64,000 nt of DNA, taken from NCBI RefSeq assembly GCF_009811555.1, contig NZ_BLIN01000005.1:496001-560000 (forward strand), written 5' to 3'. This document shows, one piece after another, positions 56,577 to 64,000 of this stretch (position 1 is its first letter; the number at the start of each line of letters is the position of its first letter). Both the position numbers and the translations under genes were made by a program. The notes under the pieces were generated by a model. The model was given only the letters and a program-made list of their open reading frames with translations, ran no database searches and was not told the origin of the DNA. Origin of the DNA: Streptomyces caniferus (lineage in GTDB: Bacteria; Actinomycetota; Actinomycetes; Streptomycetales; Streptomycetaceae).

Positions 56577-58312
56577 GGCCTGCCGCTGCCGTCACCGGGT
56601 GCTTCCACCGCTTCGCGCCGGCCGGCATTCCTCTCGTGGTCCAGGTGGGCGATCTCGGGGTGGTGCAGGTCGAAGGCGGGGGACTCGGAGCGGATGCGCG
56701 GCAGGGTGAGGAAGTTGTGCCGCGGCGGCGGGCAGGACGTCGCCCACTCCAGCGAGCGGCCGTAGCCCCACGGGTCATCGACGCTGACCGGCTTGCCGTA
56801 TTTGGCGGTCTTCCAGACGTTGTAGAGGAACGGCAGCATCGACAGGCCGAGCAGGAAGGAGCTGATGCTCGAAACGGTGTTCAGCATCGTGAAGCCGTCG
56901 GCCGCGAGGTAGTCCGCGTAACGCCGCGGCATGCCCTCGGCGCCCAGCCAGTGCTGGACGAGGAAGGTGCCGTGGAAGCCCACGAACAGCGTCCAGAAGG
57001 TGATCTTGCCGAGCCGCTCGTCCAGCATCTTGCCGGTGAACTTCGGCCACCAGAAGTGGAAGCCGGCGAACATCGCGAAGACGACCGTCCCGAAGACCAC
57101 GTAGTGGAAGTGCGCCACCACGAAGTACGAGTCCGAGACGTGGAAGTCCATCGGCGGCGAGGCCAGGATGACACCGGTCAGACCACCGAAGAGGAACGTG
57201 ACGAGAAAGCCGATCGACCACAGCATCGGCGTCTCGAAGGACAGCGAGCCCTTCCACATCGTGCCGATCCAGTTGAAGAACTTCACCCCCGTCGGCACGG
57301 CGATCAGGAACGTCATGAACGAGAAGAACGGCAACAGCACGCCGCCCGTCACATACATGTGGTGCGCCCACACCGTCACCGACAGACCGGCGATCGAGAT
57401 GGTCGCGGCGACCAGTCCGATGTAGCCGAAGATCGGCTTACGGGCGAACACCGGGATGACTTCGGTGACGATGCCGAAGAACGGCAGCGCGATGATGTAC
57501 ACCTCCGGATGGCCGAAGAACCAGAACAGGTGCTGCCACAGCAGCGAGCCCCCGTTGGCCGGGTCGAAGACATGGGCGCCGAACTTTCGGTCCGCCTCCA
57601 GGGCCAACAGGGCGGCGGCCAGGACCGGGAAGGCCAGCAGGACCAGGACAGCGGTCAGCAGCACGTTCCAGGTGAAGATCGGCATCCGGAACATCGTCAT
57701 GCCCGGGGCCCGCATGCAGATGATGGTGGTGATGAAGTTGACCGCGCCGAGGATGGTGCCGAAGCCGGAGAAGGCCAGGCCCATGATCCACATATCGCCG
57801 CCGACACCCGGGCTGTGGGTCGCGTCCGACAGCGGGGAGTACGCGAACCAGCCGAAGTCGGCCGCGCCCTGCGGAGTGAGGAAGGCGCCGACCGCGATCA
57901 TCGAGCCGAACAGGTAGAGCCAGTAGGCGAACATGTTCAGCCGCGGGAACGCCACGTCCGGGGCGCCGATCTGCAACGGCATGATCCAGTTGGTGAAGCC
58001 GGCGAACAGTGGCGTCGCGAACATCAGCAGCATCACCGTGCCGTGCATCGTGAACGCCTGGTTGAACTGCTCACTCGACACGATCTGCATGCCGGGACGG
58101 GCCAGCTCGGCGCGCATCACGAGCGCCATCAACCCGCCGATCAGGAAGAACGCGAACGACGTCACCAGGTACAGGGTGCCGATGGTCTTGTGGTCGGTGG
58201 TCGTCAGCCACCTGACCACCACATTGCCGGGCTCATTGCCCCTGGCCGGCACTTCGTTCTCGTACGTGTCCTCTGCTGCCGCGGCACCATGGGGTTCATT
58301 GAGGATGCTCAC
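56573..58312 (-). CDS. ctaD: Cytochrome c oxidase subunit I (aa3-type)
   Basis: A 579-residue polytopic membrane protein of the respiratory aa3 oxidase. The low-spin haem His is in FTMHGTVML, and the CuB His with its linked Tyr are in [15 protein letters not shown]. The His pair is in [13 protein letters not shown], and the haem a3/haem a His are in [13 protein letters not shown]. About twelve TM segments are present. The GTG start at 58312 gives VSILNEPHG. ctaC and ctaE are absent here, so this is a solitary second copy of the kind found in Streptomyces outside the main cta-qcr locus. It lies beside a stress sigma gene, and stress-linked respiration is a possibility. Confidence 0.93.
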   Translation of the reverse strand: MSILNEPHGAAAAEDTYENEVPARGNEPGNVVVRWLTTTDHKTIGTLYLVTSFAFFLIGGLMALVMRAELARPGMQIVSSEQFNQAFTMHGTVMLLMFATPLFAGFTNWIMPLQIGAPDVAFPRLNMFAYWLYLFGSMIAVGAFLTPQGAADFGWFAYSPLSDATHSPGVGGDMWIMGLAFSGFGTILGAVNFITTIICMRAPGMTMFRMPIFTWNVLLTAVLVLLAFPVLAAALLALEADRKFGAHVFDPANGGSLLWQHLFWFFGHPEVYIIALPFFGIVTEVIPVFARKPIFGYIGLVAATISIAGLSVTVWAHHMYVTGGVLLPFFSFMTFLIAVPTGVKFFNWIGTMWKGSLSFETPMLWSIGFLVTFLFGGLTGVILASPPMDFHVSDSYFVVAHFHYVVFGTVVFAMFAGFHFWWPKFTGKMLDERLGKITFWTLFVGFHGTFLVQHWLGAEGMPRRYADYLAADGFTMLNTVSSISSFLLGLSMLPFLYNVWKTAKYGKPVSVDDPWGYGRSLEWATSCPPPRHNFLTLPRIRSESPAFDLHHPEIAHLDHERNAGRREAVEAPGDGSGRP

Positions 58313-58809
58313 TAGAGGATGTCTCCCGATGCTCGCGGTGGGCGTCGCCAGGTCAGCGGCCATCCTGGCGGTGGCTCGGGACAGGTTCCATCGCGCAGAG
58401 GCGACACACGGCCGATCGAGTGACGCTAAGACGCGACTGGAGTAGTCGGGCGTGCCAGGGTGACCGGCCGGCTGCTGATGCTCGCCCACGAGAGCGAGGA
58501 CCGAACCCGCCCGGTCATGCTGGGGCCTGGCCGGAGCCGGAAGCGGGCCTGCCGAGGGAGCGGAGTACGCGCCCCGTGGCCACCCGGGCCCTGGATGTGG
58601 AGGGGCCGTACCGCTGCCGCCTGCGCCCCTTCCTGCCTCCGGCAATTTCCGTGCGCCGCCGACCGAGCACTCACCGTGACGCACGGCGAGCCGGAGTCGC
58701 GCGGAGCAGGTCCGACACCACCGGGCCGGCGGCGAGCCGGTCCGGGGCAGGCGGCCGACTCCGATCCGCCAGAGCGCTATGTCCTCTTTGCGTAGATACT
58801 CTGTGAAGT
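58313..58809. other. Divergent intergenic region, nothing further recognised
   Basis: These 497 bp lie between ctaD and the SpoIIE-type gene. No gene, terminator or clear promoter box was identified. Confidence 0.45.
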
Positions 58810-59904
58810 GTGATCGAGTCTGAACGGCCGCGGCTCCGTCGTCGCCACGGCCGGTGGCTTGTGCGGCTGTCGCCGGTGATCCTGACCGTCGTCATCGCCA
58901 GCCTGGCATACGCCACTCCCCCGGAAGTGGCCTTCAGCCGCCTCCTGCCCGCAGCGCCGGCCCTCGCCGCCGCCATGTGGCCGGTGCTCCCCACCGTCCT
59001 GCTGGGGACGGTCTGCCTCTTGCTGATGATCGGCCTCAGCGTCGTGTTCCCCGGCCTGGGGACGTGGTGGACGGCTGCGGGGATCATCGCGGTCACCGTG
59101 GCGGCCGCGTACGGAAGTCATGTCCGGCTCCAGCGGGAGCGGACCCTCTTTCAGGTGCGGCTCGTCGCCGATGCGGCCCAGCAGGTGGTGCTGAGTCCGA
59201 TGCCGCGCCGCTTCGGGAGCGTCGAGATCGAGTCGCTGTACCTCGCGGCCGCGGCGGAGGCCCGTATCGGCGGGGACTTCTACGAGGTGGTCGACACGCG
59301 ATACGGGGTCAGGCTGCTCATCGGTGATGTGCGGGGCAAGGGCCTGCCGGCAGTGGGGGCGGCCGCGGCGATCGTCAACTCCTTCCGGGAGGCGGCCTAC
59401 GGCGAGGCCGACATGGTCAGCGTCGCGCGCCGGCTGGACGCCAGCAGCACCCGTTACAACGCCGCCTTTCCGCCCGAGGGGCCGATGGAGCGCTTCGCCA
59501 CCGCCCTCCTCGTCGAGATCCCGCACGAGGGCGGGCGTATCGAGATCCTGAACTGCGGACACCCCCCGCCGCTGCTCCTGAACCGCGGGGAACTCCGCGC
59601 CCTCGAATCCACCGCCCCTTCGCCGCTGCTCAACCTCGCGGAACTGATCGGCGATCACTACACCATCGACACCTTCGACTTCGCCCCCGGCGACCTGCTG
59701 CTCCTCTATACCGACGGGGTGGCCGAGGCCCGGTCCCACGACGGCGGGTTCTTCCCGCTGGCGGCCTGGATGCGCCGCCAGCCCCCGACGCCGCCCCACG
59801 AGCTGCTCGCGGCTCTGCACCGCGACCTCCTCCGCTACAGCAGAGGACGTCTGGACGACGACATCGCCGCCCTCGCGGTGCGCCTGCGTGAACCCTCGGA
59901 GTAG
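58810..59904 (+). CDS. Membrane SpoIIE-type PP2C phosphatase
   Basis: A 364-residue protein with three N-terminal TM segments ([17 protein letters not shown], the [27 protein letters not shown] block, and [18 protein letters not shown]) and a cytosolic PP2C domain. The phosphatase motifs are [43 protein letters not shown] and [10 protein letters not shown]. Such phosphatases act on STAS proteins to free sigma factors. It has no sensory PAS/GAF domain, so the membrane part may sense the signal. It starts at GTG 58810. The RsbV-like protein 5 kb away is one candidate substrate. Confidence 0.88.
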   Translation: MIESERPRLRRRHGRWLVRLSPVILTVVIASLAYATPPEVAFSRLLPAAPALAAAMWPVLPTVLLGTVCLLLMIGLSVVFPGLGTWWTAAGIIAVTVAAAYGSHVRLQRERTLFQVRLVADAAQQVVLSPMPRRFGSVEIESLYLAAAAEARIGGDFYEVVDTRYGVRLLIGDVRGKGLPAVGAAAAIVNSFREAAYGEADMVSVARRLDASSTRYNAAFPPEGPMERFATALLVEIPHEGGRIEILNCGHPPPLLLNRGELRALESTAPSPLLNLAELIGDHYTIDTFDFAPGDLLLLYTDGVAEARSHDGGFFPLAAWMRRQPPTPPHELLAALHRDLLRYSRGRLDDDIAALAVRLREPSE

Positions 59905-60058
59905 GCCCGGCCCGGACCGCGGCCGTGTGATGCCTTCGAGCGGTGTGCTGTCGATGCCTCCCACGGACGACCTCGCGGTCGAATCCTCAGGGTCCGACGC
60001 AGGTCCCGGGCGCGGCCGCCCGGATGGTCTTGGGGTGAACGGTCCCCTGTGCGCCCCC

Positions 60059-60499
60059 TCAGCCGAGCTGCTCGGCCAGTCCGACGATGATGCCCTCGGG
60101 GCCGCGGACGTAACAGAGCCGATAGGTGTCCTCGTACTGCTCCAGCTCGCCGACGAGTTCGGCGCCGCGGGTGCGCAGGCGGGCAAGGACGTCCTCGATG
60201 TCGTCGACGGCGAACATGATGCGACGCATGCCCAGCGTGTTCACCGGCGCGTCTTCGGGCCCGGCGGTGATGGCCTTCGGCCTGTGGAACTTCGCCAGCT
60301 CTACTCGGCCGTGGCCGTCCGGGATCCGCAGCATGGCGATGTCCTGTCGGACGTCGTCGAGCCCGATGACACGCTCCGCCCAACGTCCCTCAAGGGGCCC
60401 CTTGCCCTCCAGCTCCATGCCGAGTTCGACGAAGAACGCGATGACGGCGTCCAGGTCGTCGACCACGATGAGGACGTTGTCCATGCGCTGAATCGCCAT
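60059..60499 (-). CDS. VOC-family (glyoxalase-like) protein
   Basis: A 146-residue single VOC unit: MDNVLIVVDDLDAVIAFFVE, VELAKFHRPKAITAGPEDAP, MRRIMFAVDDIEDVLARLRT and YVRGPEGIIVGLAEQL. The pattern fits metal-dependent glyoxalase/bleomycin-resistance proteins. The Glu normally ending the site is IIVGLAEQL here, so metal binding is uncertain. AAGGAGA lies before the ATG at 60499. It stands alone, and its substrate is unknown. Confidence 0.85.
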   Translation of the reverse strand: MAIQRMDNVLIVVDDLDAVIAFFVELGMELEGKGPLEGRWAERVIGLDDVRQDIAMLRIPDGHGRVELAKFHRPKAITAGPEDAPVNTLGMRRIMFAVDDIEDVLARLRTRGAELVGELEQYEDTYRLCYVRGPEGIIVGLAEQLG

Positions 60500-60651
60500 A
60501 CGGGTCTCCTTGGTGTGGTGCGGCCCTGGTGGCGGCCGCCTCTGCCTCTGAGACGGAGCCGACGAGCCATTATCGACACCCCCTCCCCTCGCCTTGGAGA
60601 ACTGCCGGGCTGGGTGGCGGCTGCCGCGGCCGTCCCGCTGTCCCGTCCGTG

Positions 60652-60924
60652 TCAGATCTTGACCGAGGCGGCAAGGGGAAGGTGATCACTGCCGGTCCGG
60701 GGCAGCGACCAGGAGGACACCGGGTCGATCCCCTTCATCATGATCTGGTCGATCCGTGCCATCGGGAAGCCGGCCGGGTAGGTGAAGCCGAAGCCGTGGC
60801 CCGCCACCCCTTGGGCCGAGCGCACCAGCGCGACGATCGCCGTTGCGGAGCGGCGCAGCACGGCGGCGGTCAGCAGCACCGGGATGCCGAGCATGCCGAG
60901 CCACGGCAGGAACGTCATGACCAA
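60652..60924 (-). pseudogene. Endonuclease/exonuclease/phosphatase family gene with a large internal deletion
   Basis: The 90-codon frame starts with a membrane segment (TFLPWLGMLGIPVLLTAAVL) and jumps at about residue 40 to the C-terminal end of an EEP-family enzyme: GFGFTYPAGFPMARIDQIMM, then TGSDHLPLAASV with the catalytic SDH-L-P. Full-length membrane EEP proteins have ~200 residues between these parts. The frame stays open across the join, which looks like a clean in-frame deletion. The product cannot be an active nuclease. Confidence 0.6.
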
Positions 60925-61051
60925 CCATCAGGTGAGCCACAAGGAACAACCGGCTCCGCCCTCGTGGGGCCGGCCGCAGGCGTGACCACGGCTGGTTTTC
61001 CCGGCCGTGTGTCACGATCGTTGCGTCAAGCAGTACGGAGAAGGGACGCGG

Positions 61052-61984
61052 ATGGCTGACCTGGCCGGAGAGCACAGCGAACGTGCGAAGGGCGACACCG
61101 GGCCGGAGCCGGCTGGTCACGACGCCGGTCCGGCGGCGACCGTGGCCGAGCGGGTGCGGCGCGTGGAGGGCGGGCTGTCTCCCGCCGAGCGGAAGATCGC
61201 CCGTGCGCTGACCGCCAACTACCCGGCGGCCGGGCTGGAGTCCGCTTCGGGTCTCGCCTCCCAGGCGGGGGTCAGCGCCCCCACCGTGGTGCGTTTCGTC
61301 GCCCGGCTCGGGTTCGACGGCTACCGGCACTTCCAGCAGTCGCTGCGTGAGGAAGTACAGGCGCGTCACGCCTCGCCGCTCACCCTTGCGCCGGTGATCG
61401 GCAGGGACTCCCCCACCTCCGAACTGGTCGAGGCGGCACGGCAGGTGAGCAGCGCGGCCATGGACCAGACGTTCGCGGCCCTGCCCGAGCGGGAGTTCGA
61501 TCAGGCGGTCGGCTTGATCTGCAACCCCGCCAAGCGGATCGCATCGTTCGGCGGTCGTTTCTCCCAGCTGCTGGCCGAGTACCTCGACCTGCATCTCCGG
61601 CTGCTGCGGCCGGGGACCTTCGTGCACACCTCGGCCCCGGGGCGCGATGCGGGCTTCCGCGTCGACCTGAGCCGACGGGACGTGTGCGTGGTCTTCGACT
61701 TCCGCCGCTATCAGGACGACACCGTGCGGCTCGCCCGGTACGCACACGAGCGCGGGGCCAAAGTCGTGCTGTTCACCGACCCGTGGCTCTCGCCCGTGGC
61801 CGAGTTCGCCGACGTGGTGCTCCCCGCGCGGGTGGAGGCCCCCAGTCCGTTCGACAGCATCGTCGCGCCCATGGCGCTGGTGGAGACCCTGGTCGCCGCC
61901 GTGCACGCCCGTCTGGGGCCGGCGGCCGAGGAGCGGATGCGGGCCGCGGAGGAGGCGTGTCGCGACGAGGCCGGCACGCCCTGA
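61052..61984 (+). CDS. MurR/RpiR-family regulator
   Basis: A 310-residue regulator. The N-terminal HTH_6 (~28-105) has LSPAERKIARALTANYPAAG and GLASQAGVSAPTVVRFVARL, then GFDGYRHFQQSLREEV. The C-terminal SIS domain (~130-270) has RIASFGGRFSQLLAEYLDLH and DVCVVFDFRRYQDDTVRLAR, and binds phosphosugars or other small ligands. GGAGAAGGG lies before the ATG. It precedes a permease and a glutamine synthetase-like gene on the same strand. Operator-like TGAAA-TTTCA repeats overlap its own stop codon and lie in the permease promoter, suggesting it controls the downstream pair. Confidence 0.88.
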   Translation: MADLAGEHSERAKGDTGPEPAGHDAGPAATVAERVRRVEGGLSPAERKIARALTANYPAAGLESASGLASQAGVSAPTVVRFVARLGFDGYRHFQQSLREEVQARHASPLTLAPVIGRDSPTSELVEAARQVSSAAMDQTFAALPEREFDQAVGLICNPAKRIASFGGRFSQLLAEYLDLHLRLLRPGTFVHTSAPGRDAGFRVDLSRRDVCVVFDFRRYQDDTVRLARYAHERGAKVVLFTDPWLSPVAEFADVVLPARVEAPSPFDSIVAPMALVETLVAAVHARLGPAAEERMRAAEEACRDEAGTP

Positions 61985-62035
61985 AAAATTCATTTCACCA
62001 CAGCCATTGACGCACTACTTGCAACGAATATTTCA
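61982..62035. promoter_or_regulatory. Two TGxAA...TTTCA operator candidates in the permease promoter
   Basis: TGAAAAATTCATTTCA (61982-61997) and TGCAACGAATATTTCA (62020-62035) agree at 10 of 16 positions, with centres 38 bp apart. A TTGACG (62007-62012) with TATTTC 16 bp later forms a likely promoter; its -10 element lies inside the second site, as suits repression. AT-rich compared with the flanks. RpiR-type regulators often bind TGAAA-rich dyads. Confidence 0.5.
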
Positions 62036-62088
62036 TAGAGGTGCCTCGGGCCACATCCATGCGGCCCCCTTCTGCTCGGGAGTGCGTT

Positions 62089-63567
62089 GTGCCCGATCAA
62101 CCTCATACCTCACGCAAGCTGCGGCTGTGGGAAGCACTGGCCCTCTCCGTCGGCCTCATGGGCCCGACCCTGGCCATGGGCCTCAACGGGGCCGGCGTCG
62201 CGGCCACCGTGGGCAAGGCCGTTCCCCTGGTCTTCCTGCTCGGCCTGCTCGGCGTCGGCCTCGTGGGCTACGGCTTCTGGCGGCTGACCCAGCACTTCCA
62301 CCACGCCGGCTCCGTCTACGCCCTGGCCGGGGCCACCATCGGGCCCCGCGCCGGCTTCTTCGGCGGGTTCGCCCTGCTGGGCACCTACCTCGCCTTCCTG
62401 GTCTGCACCCTGGCCGCCACCGGAGTCTTCGCCCACGCGTTCCTGCACGCTCTGGGCATGACATCCACCGGCCCATGGGCGGCCTTCTCGGCCCTCGCAG
62501 GCCTGGGCGTGACGCTGCTCAACTCGCGCGACACCCGGTTCACCGCCCGCACGCTGCTGATCGCCGAGGGCATCGGCATCGCGGCCATGCTGATCCTCGC
62601 CGTCGTCGTCATAGGGCGTACGGGCACGGGAACGGCGCCCGGCCACCAGACCTTCGACCTGTCGGTCTTCGCCCCCGGCTCAGCCACCTACGGCGCCATC
62701 ATGACCGCGACCGTCTTCGCCTTCCTGTCCTGGGCCGGATTCGAGGCGTGCGCGTCACTGGGCGAGGAGACCGACAACCCCAGGCGCAACATCCCGCGCG
62801 CCCTGGCGGGCAGTGTGCTGCTCACCGGCGTGCTGTACGTCCTGATGATGTTCGTCCAGACCATCGGGTTCGGGACCGATGACAAGGGCGTGCGGGAATT
62901 CGCCGGGGCGGAATCGGCCCTGGTGACGCTGTCCGGCAGCTACCTCGGCACCTGGTTCTCGCTCGTCATCGCCTTCACCGCGGTCGCCTCCGCCTTCGCC
63001 GCCGCGCTGTCCTCGTCCGCCGCCGCCGCACGCATGGTCTCCGCGCTCGCCCGCGACGGCTTCGGACCGACCGCCCTCGCCCGTACCGATCAGGCCACCG
63101 GTGCCCCCACCAGGGCCCTGCGGCTGTGCGGCGCCGTGGCCGTCGCGATCGCGGTGGTCATGTACGTCCTCGGTACCAGCGCCTTCGACGCCTACTACTG
63201 GTACGCGACCATCGGCGTGCTGTGCGTCCTGGTCGTCTACGCCGTAGCCGGTGTCGGCGTGATCGTCTTCACGCTCTCCCGCCGCGGCCACATCCCCCAC
63301 CGCGAACTGGTCATCCCGCTCGCCGGTCTGGGCTACCTCTGCTTCGTCTTCTACCAACAGTCCACCGGCCAGAGCGCCCCCTACACCTACTTCCCCTGGA
63401 TCGCGGCAGCCTGGTGCGCCACCGGCCTCGCCGTCGTCCTCCTCGCCCCCTCCCTCACCCGGCGCATCGGCGCCCGCCTCACCAGTGAACTGAACGGGAA
63501 CGTGAACCACCGCCAGGAGCACAGCCCCGAGCCGCCCGCCGCCGACAGCATGAAGGTGACCCCATGA
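62089..63567 (+). CDS. APC-superfamily amino-acid/amine permease
   Basis: A 492-residue transporter with about twelve TM segments. The first has LWEALALSVGLMGPTLAMGL, with the helix-breaking GPT motif where substrate binds. FAFLSWAGFEACASLGEETD and NPRRNIPRALAG form the conserved APC loop. GGGAG lies about 7 bp before GTG 62089, which I prefer over GTG 62041. The stop overlaps the glutamine synthetase-like gene as ATGA. Together with that gene, uptake of an amine, polyamine or amino acid as nitrogen source is the likely role. Confidence 0.88.
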   Translation: MPDQPHTSRKLRLWEALALSVGLMGPTLAMGLNGAGVAATVGKAVPLVFLLGLLGVGLVGYGFWRLTQHFHHAGSVYALAGATIGPRAGFFGGFALLGTYLAFLVCTLAATGVFAHAFLHALGMTSTGPWAAFSALAGLGVTLLNSRDTRFTARTLLIAEGIGIAAMLILAVVVIGRTGTGTAPGHQTFDLSVFAPGSATYGAIMTATVFAFLSWAGFEACASLGEETDNPRRNIPRALAGSVLLTGVLYVLMMFVQTIGFGTDDKGVREFAGAESALVTLSGSYLGTWFSLVIAFTAVASAFAAALSSSAAAARMVSALARDGFGPTALARTDQATGAPTRALRLCGAVAVAIAVVMYVLGTSAFDAYYWYATIGVLCVLVVYAVAGVGVIVFTLSRRGHIPHRELVIPLAGLGYLCFVFYQQSTGQSAPYTYFPWIAAAWCATGLAVVLLAPSLTRRIGARLTSELNGNVNHRQEHSPEPPAADSMKVTP

Positions 63568-64000
63568 TTTCCCGCACCGACGACTACGCGACCGTCTTCG
63601 TCGCCACCTGCGACCTGGCCGGCCAGGTACGGGGACGGGCCGTTCCGCCTTCCGAACACGCTGCGTTGCTGCGCAGCGGCACCGGCTGGGTCCCCGCGAA
63701 CCTCGCGATCTCCTCGTTCGGACCGATCGCCCCCGACAATGTCTTCGGGTCCCGGGGCGACCTGCGGCTGATCCCCGACGCCGACAGCGCGGTCGGCATC
63801 CCGGCCGACGGCGGCGCGCCCGGCATGCTGCTCTACCTCGCCGACCAGAAACTGCCCGACGGGCAGCCCTGGGGCTGCTGTCCGCGCACCGTCCTGCGTG
63901 ACGCGCTCGCGGACCTGCGCGAACGTACCGGGCTGGAGGTCGTCGCCGCCTTCGAGCACGAGTTCGTGCTCGAAGGCCTGCCCGAGAGCGCTCCGTTCTC
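63564..64000 (+). CDS. Glutamine synthetase-like ligase (GlnA-paralogue/gamma-glutamyl-amide type), N-terminal part
   Basis: The first 145 residues are present, and the window ends inside the gene. The beta-grasp start DYATVFVATCDLAGQVRGRA and DNVFGSRGDLRLIPDADSAV belong to glutamine synthetase-like enzymes. EVVAAFEHEFVLEGLPESAP contains the metal-binding E-x-E (EHEF) of the catalytic domain. Position behind an amine or amino-acid permease suggests a PuuA/GlnA3-like enzyme that glutamylates an imported amine, rather than the housekeeping GlnA. ATGA overlap with the permease shows coupling. Mg/ATP residues further on lie outside the window. Confidence 0.82.
   Translation, partial: MISRTDDYATVFVATCDLAGQVRGRAVPPSEHAALLRSGTGWVPANLAISSFGPIAPDNVFGSRGDLRLIPDADSAVGIPADGGAPGMLLYLADQKLPDGQPWGCCPRTVLRDALADLRERTGLEVVAAFEHEFVLEGLPESAPF

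Overview
The window is about 70% G+C, with strong Shine-Dalgarno sites, GTG/ATG starts, frequent 4-bp ATGA overlaps, and gene families typical of Streptomyces: large ATP-binding LuxR (LAL) regulators, SpoIIE-type phosphatases, a SigB-like sigma factor, DUF6343 and a class III lanthipeptide synthetase. I read it as chromosomal Streptomyces DNA from an accessory-rich region. No rRNA, tRNA, CRISPR array or intact mobile element was found. Family assignments come from reading motifs, not from database searches.

Layout. 0-5.5 kb: end of an amidase, then a catabolic-looking set (FAD monooxygenase, extradiol-type VOC dioxygenase, AraC regulator) and a DadA-like oxidase. 5.7-9.9 kb: a gene pair cut by an IS5-type remnant, a divergent hydrolase/WYL-regulator pair, and an empty stretch. 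9.9-14 kb: a two-gene operon for L-glutamate oxidase and a thiamine-diphosphate 2-oxoacid decarboxylase, preceded by an 8-residue leader ORF. 14-22 kb: small secreted, membrane and Cys-rich proteins mixed with transposase scraps, a HEAT-like pseudogene inside a ~165-bp inverted repeat, and a lipoprotein with a duplicated domain. 22-27 kb: cupin, MarR-type regulators, DUF4097 and a serine hydrolase.

27.4-37.4 kb holds the most interesting system, a compact class III lanthipeptide cluster. It comprises a CinY-like secreted protein, a LanKC synthetase, a 30-residue precursor whose predicted core carries one Ser-x2-Ser-x2-Cys ring motif, an attenuator-like hairpin, an MFS exporter, a prolyl oligopeptidase suited to cutting the Pro-rich hinge, and an FAD/NAD(P) protein of unknown role. 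Next to it (37.5-46.6 kb) lie three LAL regulators and a GntR regulator. A 17-bp palindrome of the form TGAGYA-N5-TRCTCA recurs between genes from 28.8 to 49.8 kb and may tie the cluster, two of the LAL genes and nearby secreted-protein genes into one regulon.

47-50.9 kb: an NTF2-like gene with a probable leaderless, operator-covered promoter, a small membrane protein, a large secreted protein and a GH25 lysozyme. 51-56 kb: an RsbQ-RsbP-RsbV stress module next to a SigB-family sigma gene that carries a SigB-type promoter of its own. 56-60 kb: a solitary cytochrome oxidase subunit I coupled to a small membrane gene, a second SpoIIE phosphatase and a VOC protein. 61-64 kb: an RpiR regulator, an APC permease and the start of a glutamine synthetase-like gene, probably an amine or amino-acid utilisation operon with two operator-like sites.
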